This document shows positions 28,203 to 37,076 of a stretch of 64,000 nucleotides of DNA, one piece after another. The notes under the pieces were generated by a model that saw only the letters and a list, made by a program, of their open reading frames with translations, was not told where the DNA came from and did not search any database. Every line of letters begins with the position of its first letter. Within the stretch, counting starts at the first letter, position 1. This DNA comes from Verrucomicrobiaceae bacterium (GTDB taxonomy: Bacteria > Verrucomicrobiota > Verrucomicrobiia > Verrucomicrobiales > Akkermansiaceae), in the NCBI GenBank assembly GCA_027484055.1, contig JAIXQH010000042.1, positions 1 to 64,000 on the forward strand, written 5' to 3'. The position numbers and the translations under genes were made by a program.

Positions 28203-28844
28203 TCAATTACCGTGGCGGGTAGGGCGCGTGTTCTGGATGGCGGCAGGAGCGGCAGGAGCTGGGGCTTGGACGCTAGGTGGTGGGATCACCCGTGGGCGGG
28301 GCTGGCGGATGACGGGGGTCTGGCCATTTGGCACCGGCTGACCGTTGACGATGGTCTGACCGACTGGCGCGGGCTGGCCATTTGCCATGACGGGAGCGGG
28401 CTGACCGTTCGGGTTCATGACTGGCTTGGGAGGCGCTGCTGGGGTGAGGACCAGGAGCTTGGAGTCGAAGGCGACCTTGCCGGTCATGGAGCCGGAGGAC
28501 ATGCGGACTTCGGTGCCGAGGGGGTCGCCGGATTTACGGATGACTTCGAGGATTTTAAAACCGGTGTTGGATTTGTCAGAATCGACGGTGATGCGTTCGT
28601 CTGGCTGTTTTTTGTTGATTAGGGTGACGCGGTAGCCGGTGGGGCCGATGGATGAGACTCCCAGCAGCGCGTAGTCGTCGAGCGGATTGACGGCTTCGAC
28701 GGCGTCAGGTGGTGGCGGCTTGGCGGTGAAGGGTGAGTTCGACCAGAGAGTGGTGTAGCGGGTGAGTGGGATTTTTTTCGGTAAATCCGCCTCGGCGAGG
28801 CCGCTGAGGGCGAGGAAAAAGGTGATGAGGGATTTTGAGATCAT
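28203..28844 (-). CDS. GspC/PilP-like periplasmic protein of the secretion operon
   Basis: 213 residues from ATG 28844 with a signal peptide (to LAEA). The N-terminal half has a beta-rich domain (DDYALLGVSSIGPTGYRVTLINKKQPDERITVD) of the size and layout of the HR domain of GspC or of PilP, which contacts the secretin in the periplasm. The C-terminal half is a low-complexity Pro/Gln/Asn/Gly repeat (NGQPAPV, NGQPVPN). It sits between the GspM-like gene and the secretin gene, where an adaptor between inner-membrane platform and secretin is expected. No specific family match by eye. Confidence 0.5.
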   Translation of the reverse strand: MISKSLITFFLALSGLAEADLPKKIPLTRYTTLWSNSPFTAKPPPPDAVEAVNPLDDYALLGVSSIGPTGYRVTLINKKQPDERITVDSDKSNTGFKILEVIRKSGDPLGTEVRMSSGSMTGKVAFDSKLLVLTPAAPPKPVMNPNGQPAPVMANGQPAPVGQTIVNGQPVPNGQTPVIRQPRPRVIPPPSVQAPAPAAPAAIQNTRPTRHGN

Positions 28845-28849
28845 GGATT

Positions 28850-29386
28850 TCAAAGGGCGGGGTCGGTGGCGGGGACGAACCATTGCTCGATGGTGGCGGT
28901 GCAGTCGATTTTGGTGTCGTCGGTGGTGTTGGGAGAAAGCCGGATCTGTGAGGCGATGCGGAATTGCTCAGGCATGTTGAGGCGGTCGAACCAGCGGTAG
29001 AGGGCTTCTTCGGGGCCGGTGACGGTGATCTGGAGCTTGGCGCGGTGGTAATGGAGGCCGGTGGCGTCGGTGGGCAGGGGTTTTTGAGTTTTGATAGTGA
29101 GGCCGGTGGCGCGGGCCTCGCGCTCGGCGAGTTGCTGAAGAGCGGTCTGGACTTCTTGGTTGGCGGCGGGCTGAGGCTCGTGCTCGCGGAGCCAGTCCAT
29201 TTCATCGGTCACTTGTGCGCTATTTTCCTGAAAGGTCTCGGCGGTGGCGAGCTTTGCCAAGGCGTCTCTGCGTTTGGCGTCCACTTGGAGGCGCTTTTCT
29301 TGGGCGTAGTTGTAGCCGAGGATGTTGAGGATGATGAATCCCGCGAGGGCAAAGAGGATGAGGAGTTTTTTTTCGCGGGGTGACAT
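28850..29386 (-). CDS. GspM/PilO-like inner-membrane assembly protein
   Basis: 178 residues: a short cytoplasmic start (MSPREKKLL), one membrane helix (LILFALAGFIILNILGYNY), a helical coiled-coil region with heptads (about 30-105), and a ferredoxin-like end (LHYHRAKLQITVTGPEEALYRWFDRLNMPEQFRI). This is the layout of GspM and PilO, which bind GspL/PilN in the inner-membrane platform. The stop is 5 bp from the start of the next gene. Function is inferred from layout and position. Confidence 0.65.
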   Translation of the reverse strand: MSPREKKLLILFALAGFIILNILGYNYAQEKRLQVDAKRRDALAKLATAETFQENSAQVTDEMDWLREHEPQPAANQEVQTALQQLAEREARATGLTIKTQKPLPTDATGLHYHRAKLQITVTGPEEALYRWFDRLNMPEQFRIASQIRLSPNTTDDTKIDCTATIEQWFVPATDPAL

Positions 29387-29482
29387 GAATGAGGAATGAG
29401 GCAGGTGAAATGGAAGGCGCTGACTGGAAAATGCCGCTGGGGCGAGGAATTGTCGGTGAAGAATGAGCGCGGTGTGGCTGGG

Positions 29483-30718
29483 TTATTGAGAAACAGGAAT
29501 TTCACCGATGTAGCGGAATTCCCAACCACGGGTGGACTGGGAGGGCTCTGGGACTTGCCATTTGAATTGGGCGAGGTCGTTGTTTTTCTCCAAGTTGAGG
29601 TTGAAGGTGTTGGCAGCTTGGAGGAGCGGTGCTTCACCGATGAGGGTGAGCTCATTAGCGGTGATATCGGCGGATTTGAGGCGTAGGCCGCTGTTGGGCG
29701 GGATGCAGGAAGCGACTCGGTTGAGGATGTCCACGGGTGAATTTTTGAGATCGATGGCGTTAGCGAGCTCGTCCCATTTCGCGATGTGGAGCAGGTAGGC
29801 GTCGCCTTCGGGGGCGGCGTCGGTGGCTTGCTGGATGAGGGCGGCGGTTTCTTTACTATCTTTCCAGAGGCCATAACCAAACCAGCCGATGGCTCCTAGG
29901 TAGAGCAGGGCAACGGCGGCGATGCCGAGCAGGATATTCTGGCGGCGGAGTGCCTCCCGGCGGGCGGCACGGACATCGGCCGGGAGGAGCTTGCTGAGGG
30001 GTTGAGGCAGGACAGGGGCGGGGCGGGCGGAAATTTCCACGGGTGCGCCGAAGGCTTGGGTGATGGCGCTGGGATCACAATCGTCCGCGTGGGTCCAGAT
30101 GACGATGCGGGTGGGCTCGATTTCCAGGCTCTGCATGGCGAGCTGCATGAGCGCGATGCGGATTTCCCGGGCGAGGGCGGCGTCTGGGCTATGGGAGGTG
30201 CCGGTGGTGGCTTGGCAGTACACGAGATTCCCCTGGTGGGAGAGAGAGAAGACCCAACGGTCAAACTCCTTCCAGATCGCGAGGGTGTCGCCCGTGAGGG
30301 GGTAGGCTCGGGCGGAGAGGTCGAAGCTTTTGGGGCCACGTGGGGGCAAGTCGCCCTCGGCAGGGACGCGGAGCTGCACAGAGAGCAGTGCGGTATTTTC
30401 CGCTTCCCGGGAGATGATGAAGACGTCTGCAAGCTGCCCGGCCATGGGATCTGGGCGGAGGCCGAGACGCTCGGCGTGAAGGCTGGCAAGATCTGGGAAG
30501 AGGGCGGGATCTTCACTCGTGACGCGCATGGGCAAGGCGGTGACAGCCTTGACGGGAAATAGGAGCAGCAGCTCGCCCGATGGGATGGCACCGAGATCCG
30601 CAGCACGGTAGGTGGTGGTGGCGGTGTGGAGGGTGAACTCGGCGGTAGTCTGGCCGGTCCAAATTTCCCAGCCGGATTCGCCGGGGACTAGAAGAACGTT
30701 TTGGGTCGTTTTACTCAC
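29483..30718 (-). CDS. gspL: GspL-like inner-membrane platform protein
   Basis: 411 residues from a GTG that overlaps the gspK stop (GTGA). The first ~240 residues form an actin-like cytoplasmic domain that in GspL/PilM recruits the assembly ATPase. A membrane helix follows (NILLGIAAVALLYLGAIGWFGYGLW, about 260-285), then a periplasmic ferredoxin-like domain (SPVDILNRVASCIPPNSGLRLKSADITANELTLIGEA) typical of GspL/PilN. The protein therefore looks like a PilM-PilN type fusion, as GspL is. Its ATPase partner GspE is not encoded nearby. Confidence 0.7.
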   Translation of the reverse strand: MSKTTQNVLLVPGESGWEIWTGQTTAEFTLHTATTTYRAADLGAIPSGELLLLFPVKAVTALPMRVTSEDPALFPDLASLHAERLGLRPDPMAGQLADVFIISREAENTALLSVQLRVPAEGDLPPRGPKSFDLSARAYPLTGDTLAIWKEFDRWVFSLSHQGNLVYCQATTGTSHSPDAALAREIRIALMQLAMQSLEIEPTRIVIWTHADDCDPSAITQAFGAPVEISARPAPVLPQPLSKLLPADVRAARREALRRQNILLGIAAVALLYLGAIGWFGYGLWKDSKETAALIQQATDAAPEGDAYLLHIAKWDELANAIDLKNSPVDILNRVASCIPPNSGLRLKSADITANELTLIGEAPLLQAANTFNLNLEKNNDLAQFKWQVPEPSQSTRGWEFRYIGEIPVSQ

Positions 30719-31647
30719 GGGATGATTTCTTCGGTGCGTTCAAGGAGAGCCGGCTTGCCGGTGCGATTTCTGACGATGACGGTAATTTTCCGCTTAGAGC
30801 CTTCCGCGGAGCCGATGCTCTCGATGCGGGTGGTCTCGTCTCTGGCGGCGAAGCGGCTAAGGATGTCTGTGCGTTGTGAATCCACTCCGATGAGGGTAAG
30901 GGCCTGTTCGACACTTTGGAAAGGAACATCGTCGAGGGTGTCGCGCAGGCCGTCTGCGCCGCGGACGGTCTCGGGGATGATTTGAGCGCGGTCCACGGAG
31001 ACTTCGGCGGCGGCGGCGATGAGCTCGGCGGGGGCCTCGTTGATGTCGAGCCCGGAGCTGCTCCAGATGGTGAACCAGTCGCGCCAGTCTGGGCGAACGG
31101 CTTCGACGAGGTTCATGCCACGGACGAGGCTGACTTCACCGAGGTCGTAGAAAGGGCGGTTGAAGGGCTGGTTGATACGGCCTTCTTTTTCGTAGTAGCC
31201 TATCTCGGCACCGTTAAGGGCTTCGTTGTCGTCGGGGTCGATCCAATCGCCGAGGGCGTCGGTAATTTCTTGGGCGGCATCGAGGTCGAGGCCCCAGCCG
31301 ATGAAGATGTCGCGGAGGAGGGGTTTGTCGTTTTGGAGGAGGATGCGGTTGATGTTGAAGCGGCCGCCTTCGGAGATGATGCGGACGTTGTAGCCTTCGC
31401 CGAATTCTTCGTTGAAGGACTGGAGCATGGGGTCGGAGCGTTTGACGGCGGGGTTGGAGCCGATGGCGATGCCCATTTCCGCCACTTGACGGGCGCGCGA
31501 GCCGTGGACTTTGGCGGTGGCGAGTTCCATGTCGAAGGAGATGACCCGAAGGGTGGCCAAGCAGGCGATGCCGAGGATGGCGATGAGCCAGAGCACGGCA
31601 ATGAGTGCGACGCCCCGAGGATTTTGGAGGTGGGAGGGCGAGATCAT
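30715..31647 (-). CDS. gspK: Minor pseudopilin GspK
   Basis: 310 residues. The N-terminal segment GVALIAVLWLIAILGIACLATLR is a pseudopilin helix that lacks the usual Glu at +5, which is characteristic of GspK. The large globular domain contains GRFNINRIL, ALGDWIDPDDNEALNGAEIGYY and GLDINEAPAELI, all typical of GspK family members; they lie near the calcium and helix-hairpin-helix-like parts. GspK caps the pseudopilus tip with GspI and GspJ. ATGA-type overlap with the gene upstream and GTGA overlap with gspL. Confidence 0.88.
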   Translation of the reverse strand: MISPSHLQNPRGVALIAVLWLIAILGIACLATLRVISFDMELATAKVHGSRARQVAEMGIAIGSNPAVKRSDPMLQSFNEEFGEGYNVRIISEGGRFNINRILLQNDKPLLRDIFIGWGLDLDAAQEITDALGDWIDPDDNEALNGAEIGYYEKEGRINQPFNRPFYDLGEVSLVRGMNLVEAVRPDWRDWFTIWSSSGLDINEAPAELIAAAAEVSVDRAQIIPETVRGADGLRDTLDDVPFQSVEQALTLIGVDSQRTDILSRFAARDETTRIESIGSAEGSKRKITVIVRNRTGKPALLERTEEIIP

Positions 31648-32456
31648 GGTTTCCGAGGGCTCGGTGGGCGGGGGCTACCGGGGGTGGGATTTGGGTTCAG
31701 TTCACCGCCTGGCAGGGTGAAGCCGCCGCCGGGATTGCCTGCACCGCCCGGATTTCCGGCACCAGCGGGTGTTTCTCCGCCGGCTTGGACCATCTGGCGC
31801 ATGAGAACTTCGGGATTCTGCTTGGGCGGTACCCAGAAAATTTGCCGGATTTCCTCACCCTTGGCACCGATGGCCATGGTGAGTTCAATTTGGAGAGGGA
31901 TGCGGCCTTGGAGGTCCCAGTCGAACTGCCACTCCATGGAGCGTCCATCTAGGACTTTCCACTCGAAGTAGGCGACGTCGGTGAGGAGGATGATTTCGGC
32001 GAAGGGTTTTTCATCGCTCGGGGTCGCACTCGCGGCGGATGGGTCCACGAGAATCTCATTTTCGTAGTATTTGAGGACGATGTCGAGGTAGCCGCTGCGC
32101 TTCTTAACGGTGCTGAGCTGGATGGCTTTGGCGATGCGCTCTTGGCCGCCCCAGGTGAAGCTGAGGGGGACGTTTTGGAGGGTGAGATCGGAAAGGTAGT
32201 GGGAGCCGGAGTCTTCGACCTTGAGGTCAAAGCGGGTATTTCCGGGGAGGGTGGAGAAGCGGTTGCTGAGGAGCTCGAAGAAGGCTTGCTCGAGCATTTC
32301 CTCGTTCTGGGATTTGACAATGCTATTACCGAGGGCGAGCGACGAGCGGGCGGTCCCGAAGACCATGCCGACGAGCAGCGTGAGCAGGAGCATCGCCAGA
32401 ATCAACTCTAGAAGGGTGAAGCCGGCGTTTCTGGATCTGACGGGGCCTAGGTTCAT
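31644..32456 (-). CDS. gspJ: Minor pseudopilin GspJ-like
   Basis: 270 residues from ATG 32456 (start overlaps the gspI stop). Prepilin-type signal: RNAGFTLLELILAMLLLTLLVG, with Gly-Phe processing site and Glu at +5. The remainder is a beta-rich globular domain, then a low-complexity Gly/Pro/Asn tail (GGAGNPGGAGNPGGGFTLPGG). The position between gspI and gspK supports GspJ. The start upstream at 32507 would put 17 extra residues before the leader and is less likely. Confidence 0.75.
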   Translation of the reverse strand: MNLGPVRSRNAGFTLLELILAMLLLTLLVGMVFGTARSSLALGNSIVKSQNEEMLEQAFFELLSNRFSTLPGNTRFDLKVEDSGSHYLSDLTLQNVPLSFTWGGQERIAKAIQLSTVKKRSGYLDIVLKYYENEILVDPSAASATPSDEKPFAEIILLTDVAYFEWKVLDGRSMEWQFDWDLQGRIPLQIELTMAIGAKGEEIRQIFWVPPKQNPEVLMRQMVQAGGETPAGAGNPGGAGNPGGGFTLPGGELNPNPTPGSPRPPSPRKP

Positions 32457-32863
32457 GGTTGATACATGCGTCCGTAGCGCCAGGTGTCCACGGAGCGCTC
32501 TTGCCATTGACCGTTTTCAAACCATTTGGCGACGACGGTGATGGAATACATTTCTTGGAGGAGCTGGCCGTCTTCGTTTTCGAGTTGGTCGAGGATTTTG
32601 ACGGTGGTGTCGAGTTCGATGCCAGTCTGACCGACCGCGGTGTTGCTGACGCCTTCTTCGAGAACGGGGAGGGAGAGCGTCTCGTCGAGTGCGCTTTCAA
32701 GGATTCGAGTGATGCGGAGCTCGCTCTGCACGAGTTGTGCGGCATTCCCCATGCTGTGCAGAGCCACGACAAATCCGGTCGCCGCGACGCTAAAGATGGC
32801 GATGGCCATGACGACTTCGAGGAGCATGAAGCCAGATTTCTGGTGGTGTGGGCAGCGGGTCAC
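32453..32863 (-). CDS. gspI: Minor pseudopilin GspI-like
   Basis: 136 residues. Prepilin leader SGFMLLEVVMAIAIFSVAATGFVVAL with Glu at +5. The short globular domain (LDTTVKILDQLENEDGQLLQEMYSITVVAKWFENGQWQERSVDTWRY) has the size of GspI. Overlaps its neighbours on both sides by 4 bp, so it is translationally coupled. The specific I assignment rests on operon order and length. Confidence 0.7.
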   Translation of the reverse strand: MTRCPHHQKSGFMLLEVVMAIAIFSVAATGFVVALHSMGNAAQLVQSELRITRILESALDETLSLPVLEEGVSNTAVGQTGIELDTTVKILDQLENEDGQLLQEMYSITVVAKWFENGQWQERSVDTWRYGRMYQP

Positions 32864-33453
32864 TTGATTTCAAATTGGCTGTCGCTGATGGTGGCATTGA
32901 GCGGGTGGTAGGCGTCTTGAGTCCAGCTTTTGCCGAGTTCGAGCCGGACGGAGACCGGTTCTGAGAGACCGTCTGGATCGAAGCGCCAGACTTGGGGTTT
33001 ACCGTCTTTCATGGGTTGCCAGTCATCGCTATTCCAACGGCGGATCAGCACGGCCATATCGGCCGACGGACTGAAGCTGGCGTAGGTGGGAGTATGGCTG
33101 TGGGCCTCTTCTGGGGAGGTGGGGGTGGTTTTTTCGACTTTGCGCCCGCCGATGGGATTTCCAAGGGCGGTGTGTTTGGTGGATTGACCGGCTTGGGCGA
33201 AGGGCAGTAGCCGGATCAGCCCTGGGGTGAATTCAAGCGCGTAAGGAGTCTGCTGCAAGATGGCGGTGGTGCGAGCGCGCCGAGCGAGGGACTCGATTTC
33301 TCCGGACGTTTTACGCAAATCACGCTCGTCCGAGGAGAAGATGAGGAAGGTGATGGCTCCGCCCGAGACAATCGCAGCGATTGCCAAGACCATGACGATC
33401 TCGATGAGTGTGAACCCTGGGCGAGTATCACTCGTCTTGGTTGCTGAGGTCAT
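32860..33453 (-). CDS. gspH: Minor pseudopilin GspH-like
   Basis: 197 residues. Leader RPGFTLIEIVMVLAIAAIVSGGAITFLIF with Glu at +5. The globular part carries ESLARRARTTAILQQTPYALEF, the usual beginning of the GspH domain, and ends with a beta segment (VWRFDPDGLSEPVSVRLELG). It overlaps the end of gspG by 26 bp. Confidence 0.75.
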   Translation of the reverse strand: MTSATKTSDTRPGFTLIEIVMVLAIAAIVSGGAITFLIFSSDERDLRKTSGEIESLARRARTTAILQQTPYALEFTPGLIRLLPFAQAGQSTKHTALGNPIGGRKVEKTTPTSPEEAHSHTPTYASFSPSADMAVLIRRWNSDDWQPMKDGKPQVWRFDPDGLSEPVSVRLELGKSWTQDAYHPLNATISDSQFEIK

Positions 33454-33871
33454 CGGCAGTTCCTAGTTGGCCATCGGGTCCTTTGCTTATGAGTTCGAAG
33501 GTGGTGGCATTCTTTTTACCGGGGAAGCTGTAGATGTAGTCGTTATTCCAAGGGTCCAAAATAATTTTATCCATGATGGCAGACCAACGGCGTGGGACCG
33601 GAGTGCTGGTTGGCTTTTCTTTGAGCGATTTCAGGCCCTGCTGGGTGGTGGGGTAGCTGCCGGCGAGCGTGCGGTATTGCATCAAATTCGTCTCGTAGGT
33701 TTTAAAGTCCGAGTCGACACGACCGATCTTGGCGTTGTCCATGATGCCCTTACTGGCGAAAATGGCACCGCCTAGGAGGATGGAAATGATTCCGAGAACA
33801 ATGACGATTTCGAGCAAGGTGAAGCCTGCGGCACGGCGGAAAGTGGAGTTGATGGGGCGATGAAGATTCAT
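33428..33871 (-). CDS. gspG: Major pseudopilin GspG
   Basis: 147 residues. Leader AAGFTLLEIVIVLGIISILLGG with Glu at +5, followed by the conserved N-terminal helix, NLMQYRTLAGSYPTTQQGLKSL, and the calcium-binding region DPWNNDYIYSFPGKKN...GPDGQLGTADDLSNQD. This is the main subunit of the pseudopilus that pushes substrates through GspD. First gene of the minus-strand operon; its promoter must lie in the 160-bp divergent gap with the dehydrogenase gene. Confidence 0.9.
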   Translation of the reverse strand: MNLHRPINSTFRRAAGFTLLEIVIVLGIISILLGGAIFASKGIMDNAKIGRVDSDFKTYETNLMQYRTLAGSYPTTQQGLKSLKEKPTSTPVPRRWSAIMDKIILDPWNNDYIYSFPGKKNATTFELISKGPDGQLGTADDLSNQDE

Positions 33872-34030
33872 ACGGCTGGTTGCTTTTCGGTTCGGGCGCT
33901 ACCCTTACAAGGATGAAAACGCCGGGCGAATCAAAAATTGTCACAAATTTTTATAAGAGATGGCCGATCGTCACGGGGAATTTCTTGCAAGCCTGCCGCA
34001 TTTCTTCCACGCATTGTTTCTATTCAGCTT

Positions 34031-35254
34031 ATGAACAACGTCCTAATTATCGGAGCCGGAGGAGTCGGCAGTGTCGTCGCCCACAAATGTGCCATGGTTC
34101 CTGAGGTTTTTGGGGAAATCACGCTCGCCTCACGAACCTTGTCGAAGTGCGATGCCATCGCTGAAGAGATCAAAAAGCGGACAGGTCGTGTCATTTCAAC
34201 CGCAAAAGTCGATGCGGATAACGCGGAGGAGACCGCTGCACTGATCCGAGAAACAGGGGCCAAGCTTCTGATCAATGTGGCCCTGCCCTACCAAGATCTC
34301 AACTTGATGGATGCCTGTCTGCTGGCGGGCTGCGATTACATGGATACCGCCAACTATGAGCCTTTGGATGTCGCAAAATTCGAATACTCTTGGCAGTGGG
34401 ATTATCAGGATCGCTTTACAGAAAAAGGGCTTTCGGCCTTGCTGGGTTCTGGTTTTGACCCAGGAGTGACGAATGTGTTCACGGCATGGGCGCTAAAGCA
34501 TCATTTTGATGAAATCCACACGCTCGACATCATCGACGTCAATGGTGGCAACCACGGCAAGGCCTTTGCGACGAATTTCAATCCAGAAATCAACATTCGC
34601 GAGGTCACGGCGGAATGTCGGCACTTTGAAGCAGGTGAATTCGTCGTCACAGAACCGATGTCTAAGCATCAGTCATTCACCTGCCCCGAAGGAGTGGGGA
34701 CTTATGAAATCTACCGAATGTATCACGAAGAACTGGAGTCACTGGTGAAGCACATCCCGACTCTACGCCGTGCGCAATTTTGGATGTCGTTCTCTACCAA
34801 CTACTTAAATCACCTAGAAGTTCTTCAAAACGTCGGCATGACCCGGATTGATCCGGTGATTTACCAAGGAGTTGAAATCGTACCATTGCAATTTCTCAAG
34901 GCCGTGTTGCCCAATCCGAGCGACCTGGGAGTCTCCACGAAAGGACGAACTTGTATTGGCAATGTAATTACCGGAATAAAAAATGGACAGGCAAAGGCCA
35001 TCTACATTTACAACATTTGTGACCATGAAGCCTGTTTTGAAGAAGTCGGGTCGCAAGCGATTTCGTACACAACCGGAGTTCCGGCCATGATTGGCGCCAA
35101 GCAAATACTCACTGGGGATTGGAAAAAGTCGGGAGTTTGGAACATCGAGCAGCACGATCCCGATGCATTCATGAACGACCTGATGCAGCACGGCCTGCCG
35201 TGGAAGGTGATGGAATTAACTCCGGATCAGGCCGCAAAATTTCAAGTTATCTAA
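34031..35254 (+). CDS. Carboxynorspermidine/saccharopine dehydrogenase family protein
   Basis: 407 residues from ATG 34031; the longer frame from 33938 adds 31 residues without homology, and MNNVLIIGAGGVGSVVAHK begins right at the Rossmann fold. The sequence closely follows bacterial carboxynorspermidine dehydrogenases: SRTLSKCDAIAEEI, GAGFDPGVTNVFTAWALKH-like region, DVNGGNHGKAFATNFNPE, and HEACFEEVGSQAISYTTGVPAM. Such enzymes condense aspartate semialdehyde with a diamine in norspermidine or spermidine synthesis. The decarboxylase partner is not in the window. Saccharopine dehydrogenase activity is the alternative. Confidence 0.85.
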   Translation: MNNVLIIGAGGVGSVVAHKCAMVPEVFGEITLASRTLSKCDAIAEEIKKRTGRVISTAKVDADNAEETAALIRETGAKLLINVALPYQDLNLMDACLLAGCDYMDTANYEPLDVAKFEYSWQWDYQDRFTEKGLSALLGSGFDPGVTNVFTAWALKHHFDEIHTLDIIDVNGGNHGKAFATNFNPEINIREVTAECRHFEAGEFVVTEPMSKHQSFTCPEGVGTYEIYRMYHEELESLVKHIPTLRRAQFWMSFSTNYLNHLEVLQNVGMTRIDPVIYQGVEIVPLQFLKAVLPNPSDLGVSTKGRTCIGNVITGIKNGQAKAIYIYNICDHEACFEEVGSQAISYTTGVPAMIGAKQILTGDWKKSGVWNIEQHDPDAFMNDLMQHGLPWKVMELTPDQAAKFQVI

Positions 35255-35342
35255 ATATTGGTAACTACAAAGTATTCGAAATTTTGTGAAAACTTACAAA
35301 TTTCCACTTGTCAGACCTAGCACAGGGTTACAGATTGCTCTC

Positions 35343-37013
35343 ATGTCGCGATACAAAACCCTTTCTGTCTCAACTTTTACCGCAGCCATGGCGATAGCGG
35401 TCCTCCCTGCTGCGGCGGAAATCGTGTTTTCAACGAGCACCAACAAAACCTACCGATCTGGCCCAAACGGACTCGTCTTCTCGGGCGGGACTTTTGATGT
35501 GAATGTTCGCGACGGTAACGCCACTTACACCACTGGCTGCAGGCGCTTTGCTTATTGGCCTCCCAATATTGTCGGTGATCCATGCCCGCTAGGCTCTACG
35601 GGATACCTGTTGTATGGGAATATAGAAGACCAAGAGGGAAGCTCAGCAAATTATTATTCGATTGTCAGTGTCATTCCCGCATTGGCCATCGAGCCGAGAA
35701 GCCCGAGCACAGCTAGGCTCATCGCGGCACCGGCCTCTAAATTACCAAGACCGTCCGGCGGCTTCACCGACAGAAGTTTCGGACTCTACTACAACCTCCA
35801 CAACGGCTCGGCTCCAGAGTATAACATTTCAATCTATGACAAATCGGAGTCTTACTCCGCTGCGCAAAGATCAAAATTTGAATCAGAAGTCGTACGAGGG
35901 GTCTATCAATACGTGTTTCCTCGTCTGAACCAACCGACAGTTCCTGCCCCGCTAAAATCTACCATTTTCCAAATGGCTGAAGGGACTGCTAAATTAAATA
36001 ATAGAGTAAGCGGTTTTGACTTCGCAAGAACTCTCAATAATAAACTAATAAAACCCAATAACGCTGACGGGTTACCCCCTGGATTTGTTGAGTTCAGTCA
36101 ATCTATACCAACCACCGTCAATTGGCAGGGGCTAACCCCCTCAAATGTATTCTCGAATGTGGACAAGCTTCATGTCTCCATAAGACGCATGGTCGATCCG
36201 CAGAACCCCTCTTCAACTACTCTCGATCTAATCGATAATGCGTCCGGATCACCTGCTGCCGTTTTTCCACCCTATCTCACAGGGCGAGATCCGCGGGTCT
36301 TACTGACATCTCCTTACAATACATCTTTTGTATTTCCTCCTCTCCTGCGGGGCGGTAGTCGGGGAATGCTCCAGCTCGAGCTGAGTCGCACTTTCAACAC
36401 CGGGGGAGTTGCCTATGATTTTTCCAATCGTAAATTTGAGATCCCAATTTTAGTTGTTAACCGCTACACAGACTACGCCATCACAAACGGCATCACTAAA
36501 GCAAACATTCTTGATGACACCGATGGCGACGGTTTTAACAACATGACAGAATGGATACTCGATAGTAGCGCTAGATTCGAAAGAAGCATTCCTACAATTG
36601 AAGCACCTAGAAATCATGCTATCGAATATACCACCGTTGTGACTAACGACGTAGGGGGAGTTACCATCATCACCCTAGAGGTAAAAGAAAGACAATACTA
36701 CGGATTTCAGGTAGACCAAAAATTACAAACAATCCCTGCTGTCCAGTATACTCTACAACGTAGCTTTGACGGGGGTCTGACTTGGAACAACTTTGTCTCT
36801 GACTCAAAATGGAATGTATTCACTCAGGTCTACGGACCCGGCCAAAGACCAGTCCTAGATGAAACCGATACTGCAGGCCGTGTTCGTATCCGGGTTGAGA
36901 GTAAGTATGATACAGATGGGAGAATTTATGATCCTCTGTTAAGAGATTTCATTACCCAAGGCCCGCCACCCGGCATCCAGAACGAATCTTACCGCGTTAA
37001 AATTACTAAGTAA
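35343..37013 (+). CDS. Secreted protein of unknown function with EF-hand-like motif
   Basis: 556 residues from ATG 35343, which directly begins a signal peptide (to LPAAAE); an upstream GTG at 35286 gives a longer, less typical leader. No family recognised. DDTDGDGFNNMTEWIL (about residue 395-410) is a dockerin-like calcium-binding loop common in Verrucomicrobia secreted proteins. The part after it is beta-rich (TLQRSFDGGLTWNNFVSDSKWN). Base composition is clearly AT-richer than neighbouring genes (for example runs of AATAATAAACTAATAAAA near 36048), which may indicate recent acquisition. Confidence 0.6.
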   Translation: MSRYKTLSVSTFTAAMAIAVLPAAAEIVFSTSTNKTYRSGPNGLVFSGGTFDVNVRDGNATYTTGCRRFAYWPPNIVGDPCPLGSTGYLLYGNIEDQEGSSANYYSIVSVIPALAIEPRSPSTARLIAAPASKLPRPSGGFTDRSFGLYYNLHNGSAPEYNISIYDKSESYSAAQRSKFESEVVRGVYQYVFPRLNQPTVPAPLKSTIFQMAEGTAKLNNRVSGFDFARTLNNKLIKPNNADGLPPGFVEFSQSIPTTVNWQGLTPSNVFSNVDKLHVSIRRMVDPQNPSSTTLDLIDNASGSPAAVFPPYLTGRDPRVLLTSPYNTSFVFPPLLRGGSRGMLQLELSRTFNTGGVAYDFSNRKFEIPILVVNRYTDYAITNGITKANILDDTDGDGFNNMTEWILDSSARFERSIPTIEAPRNHAIEYTTVVTNDVGGVTIITLEVKERQYYGFQVDQKLQTIPAVQYTLQRSFDGGLTWNNFVSDSKWNVFTQVYGPGQRPVLDETDTAGRVRIRVESKYDTDGRIYDPLLRDFITQGPPPGIQNESYRVKITK

Positions 37014-37076
37014 TCCAGAAGCTTCTAGGCAGTCCACTTACTTCCTAGATGAACCAAGCTAATGGATTCCTAAGTA

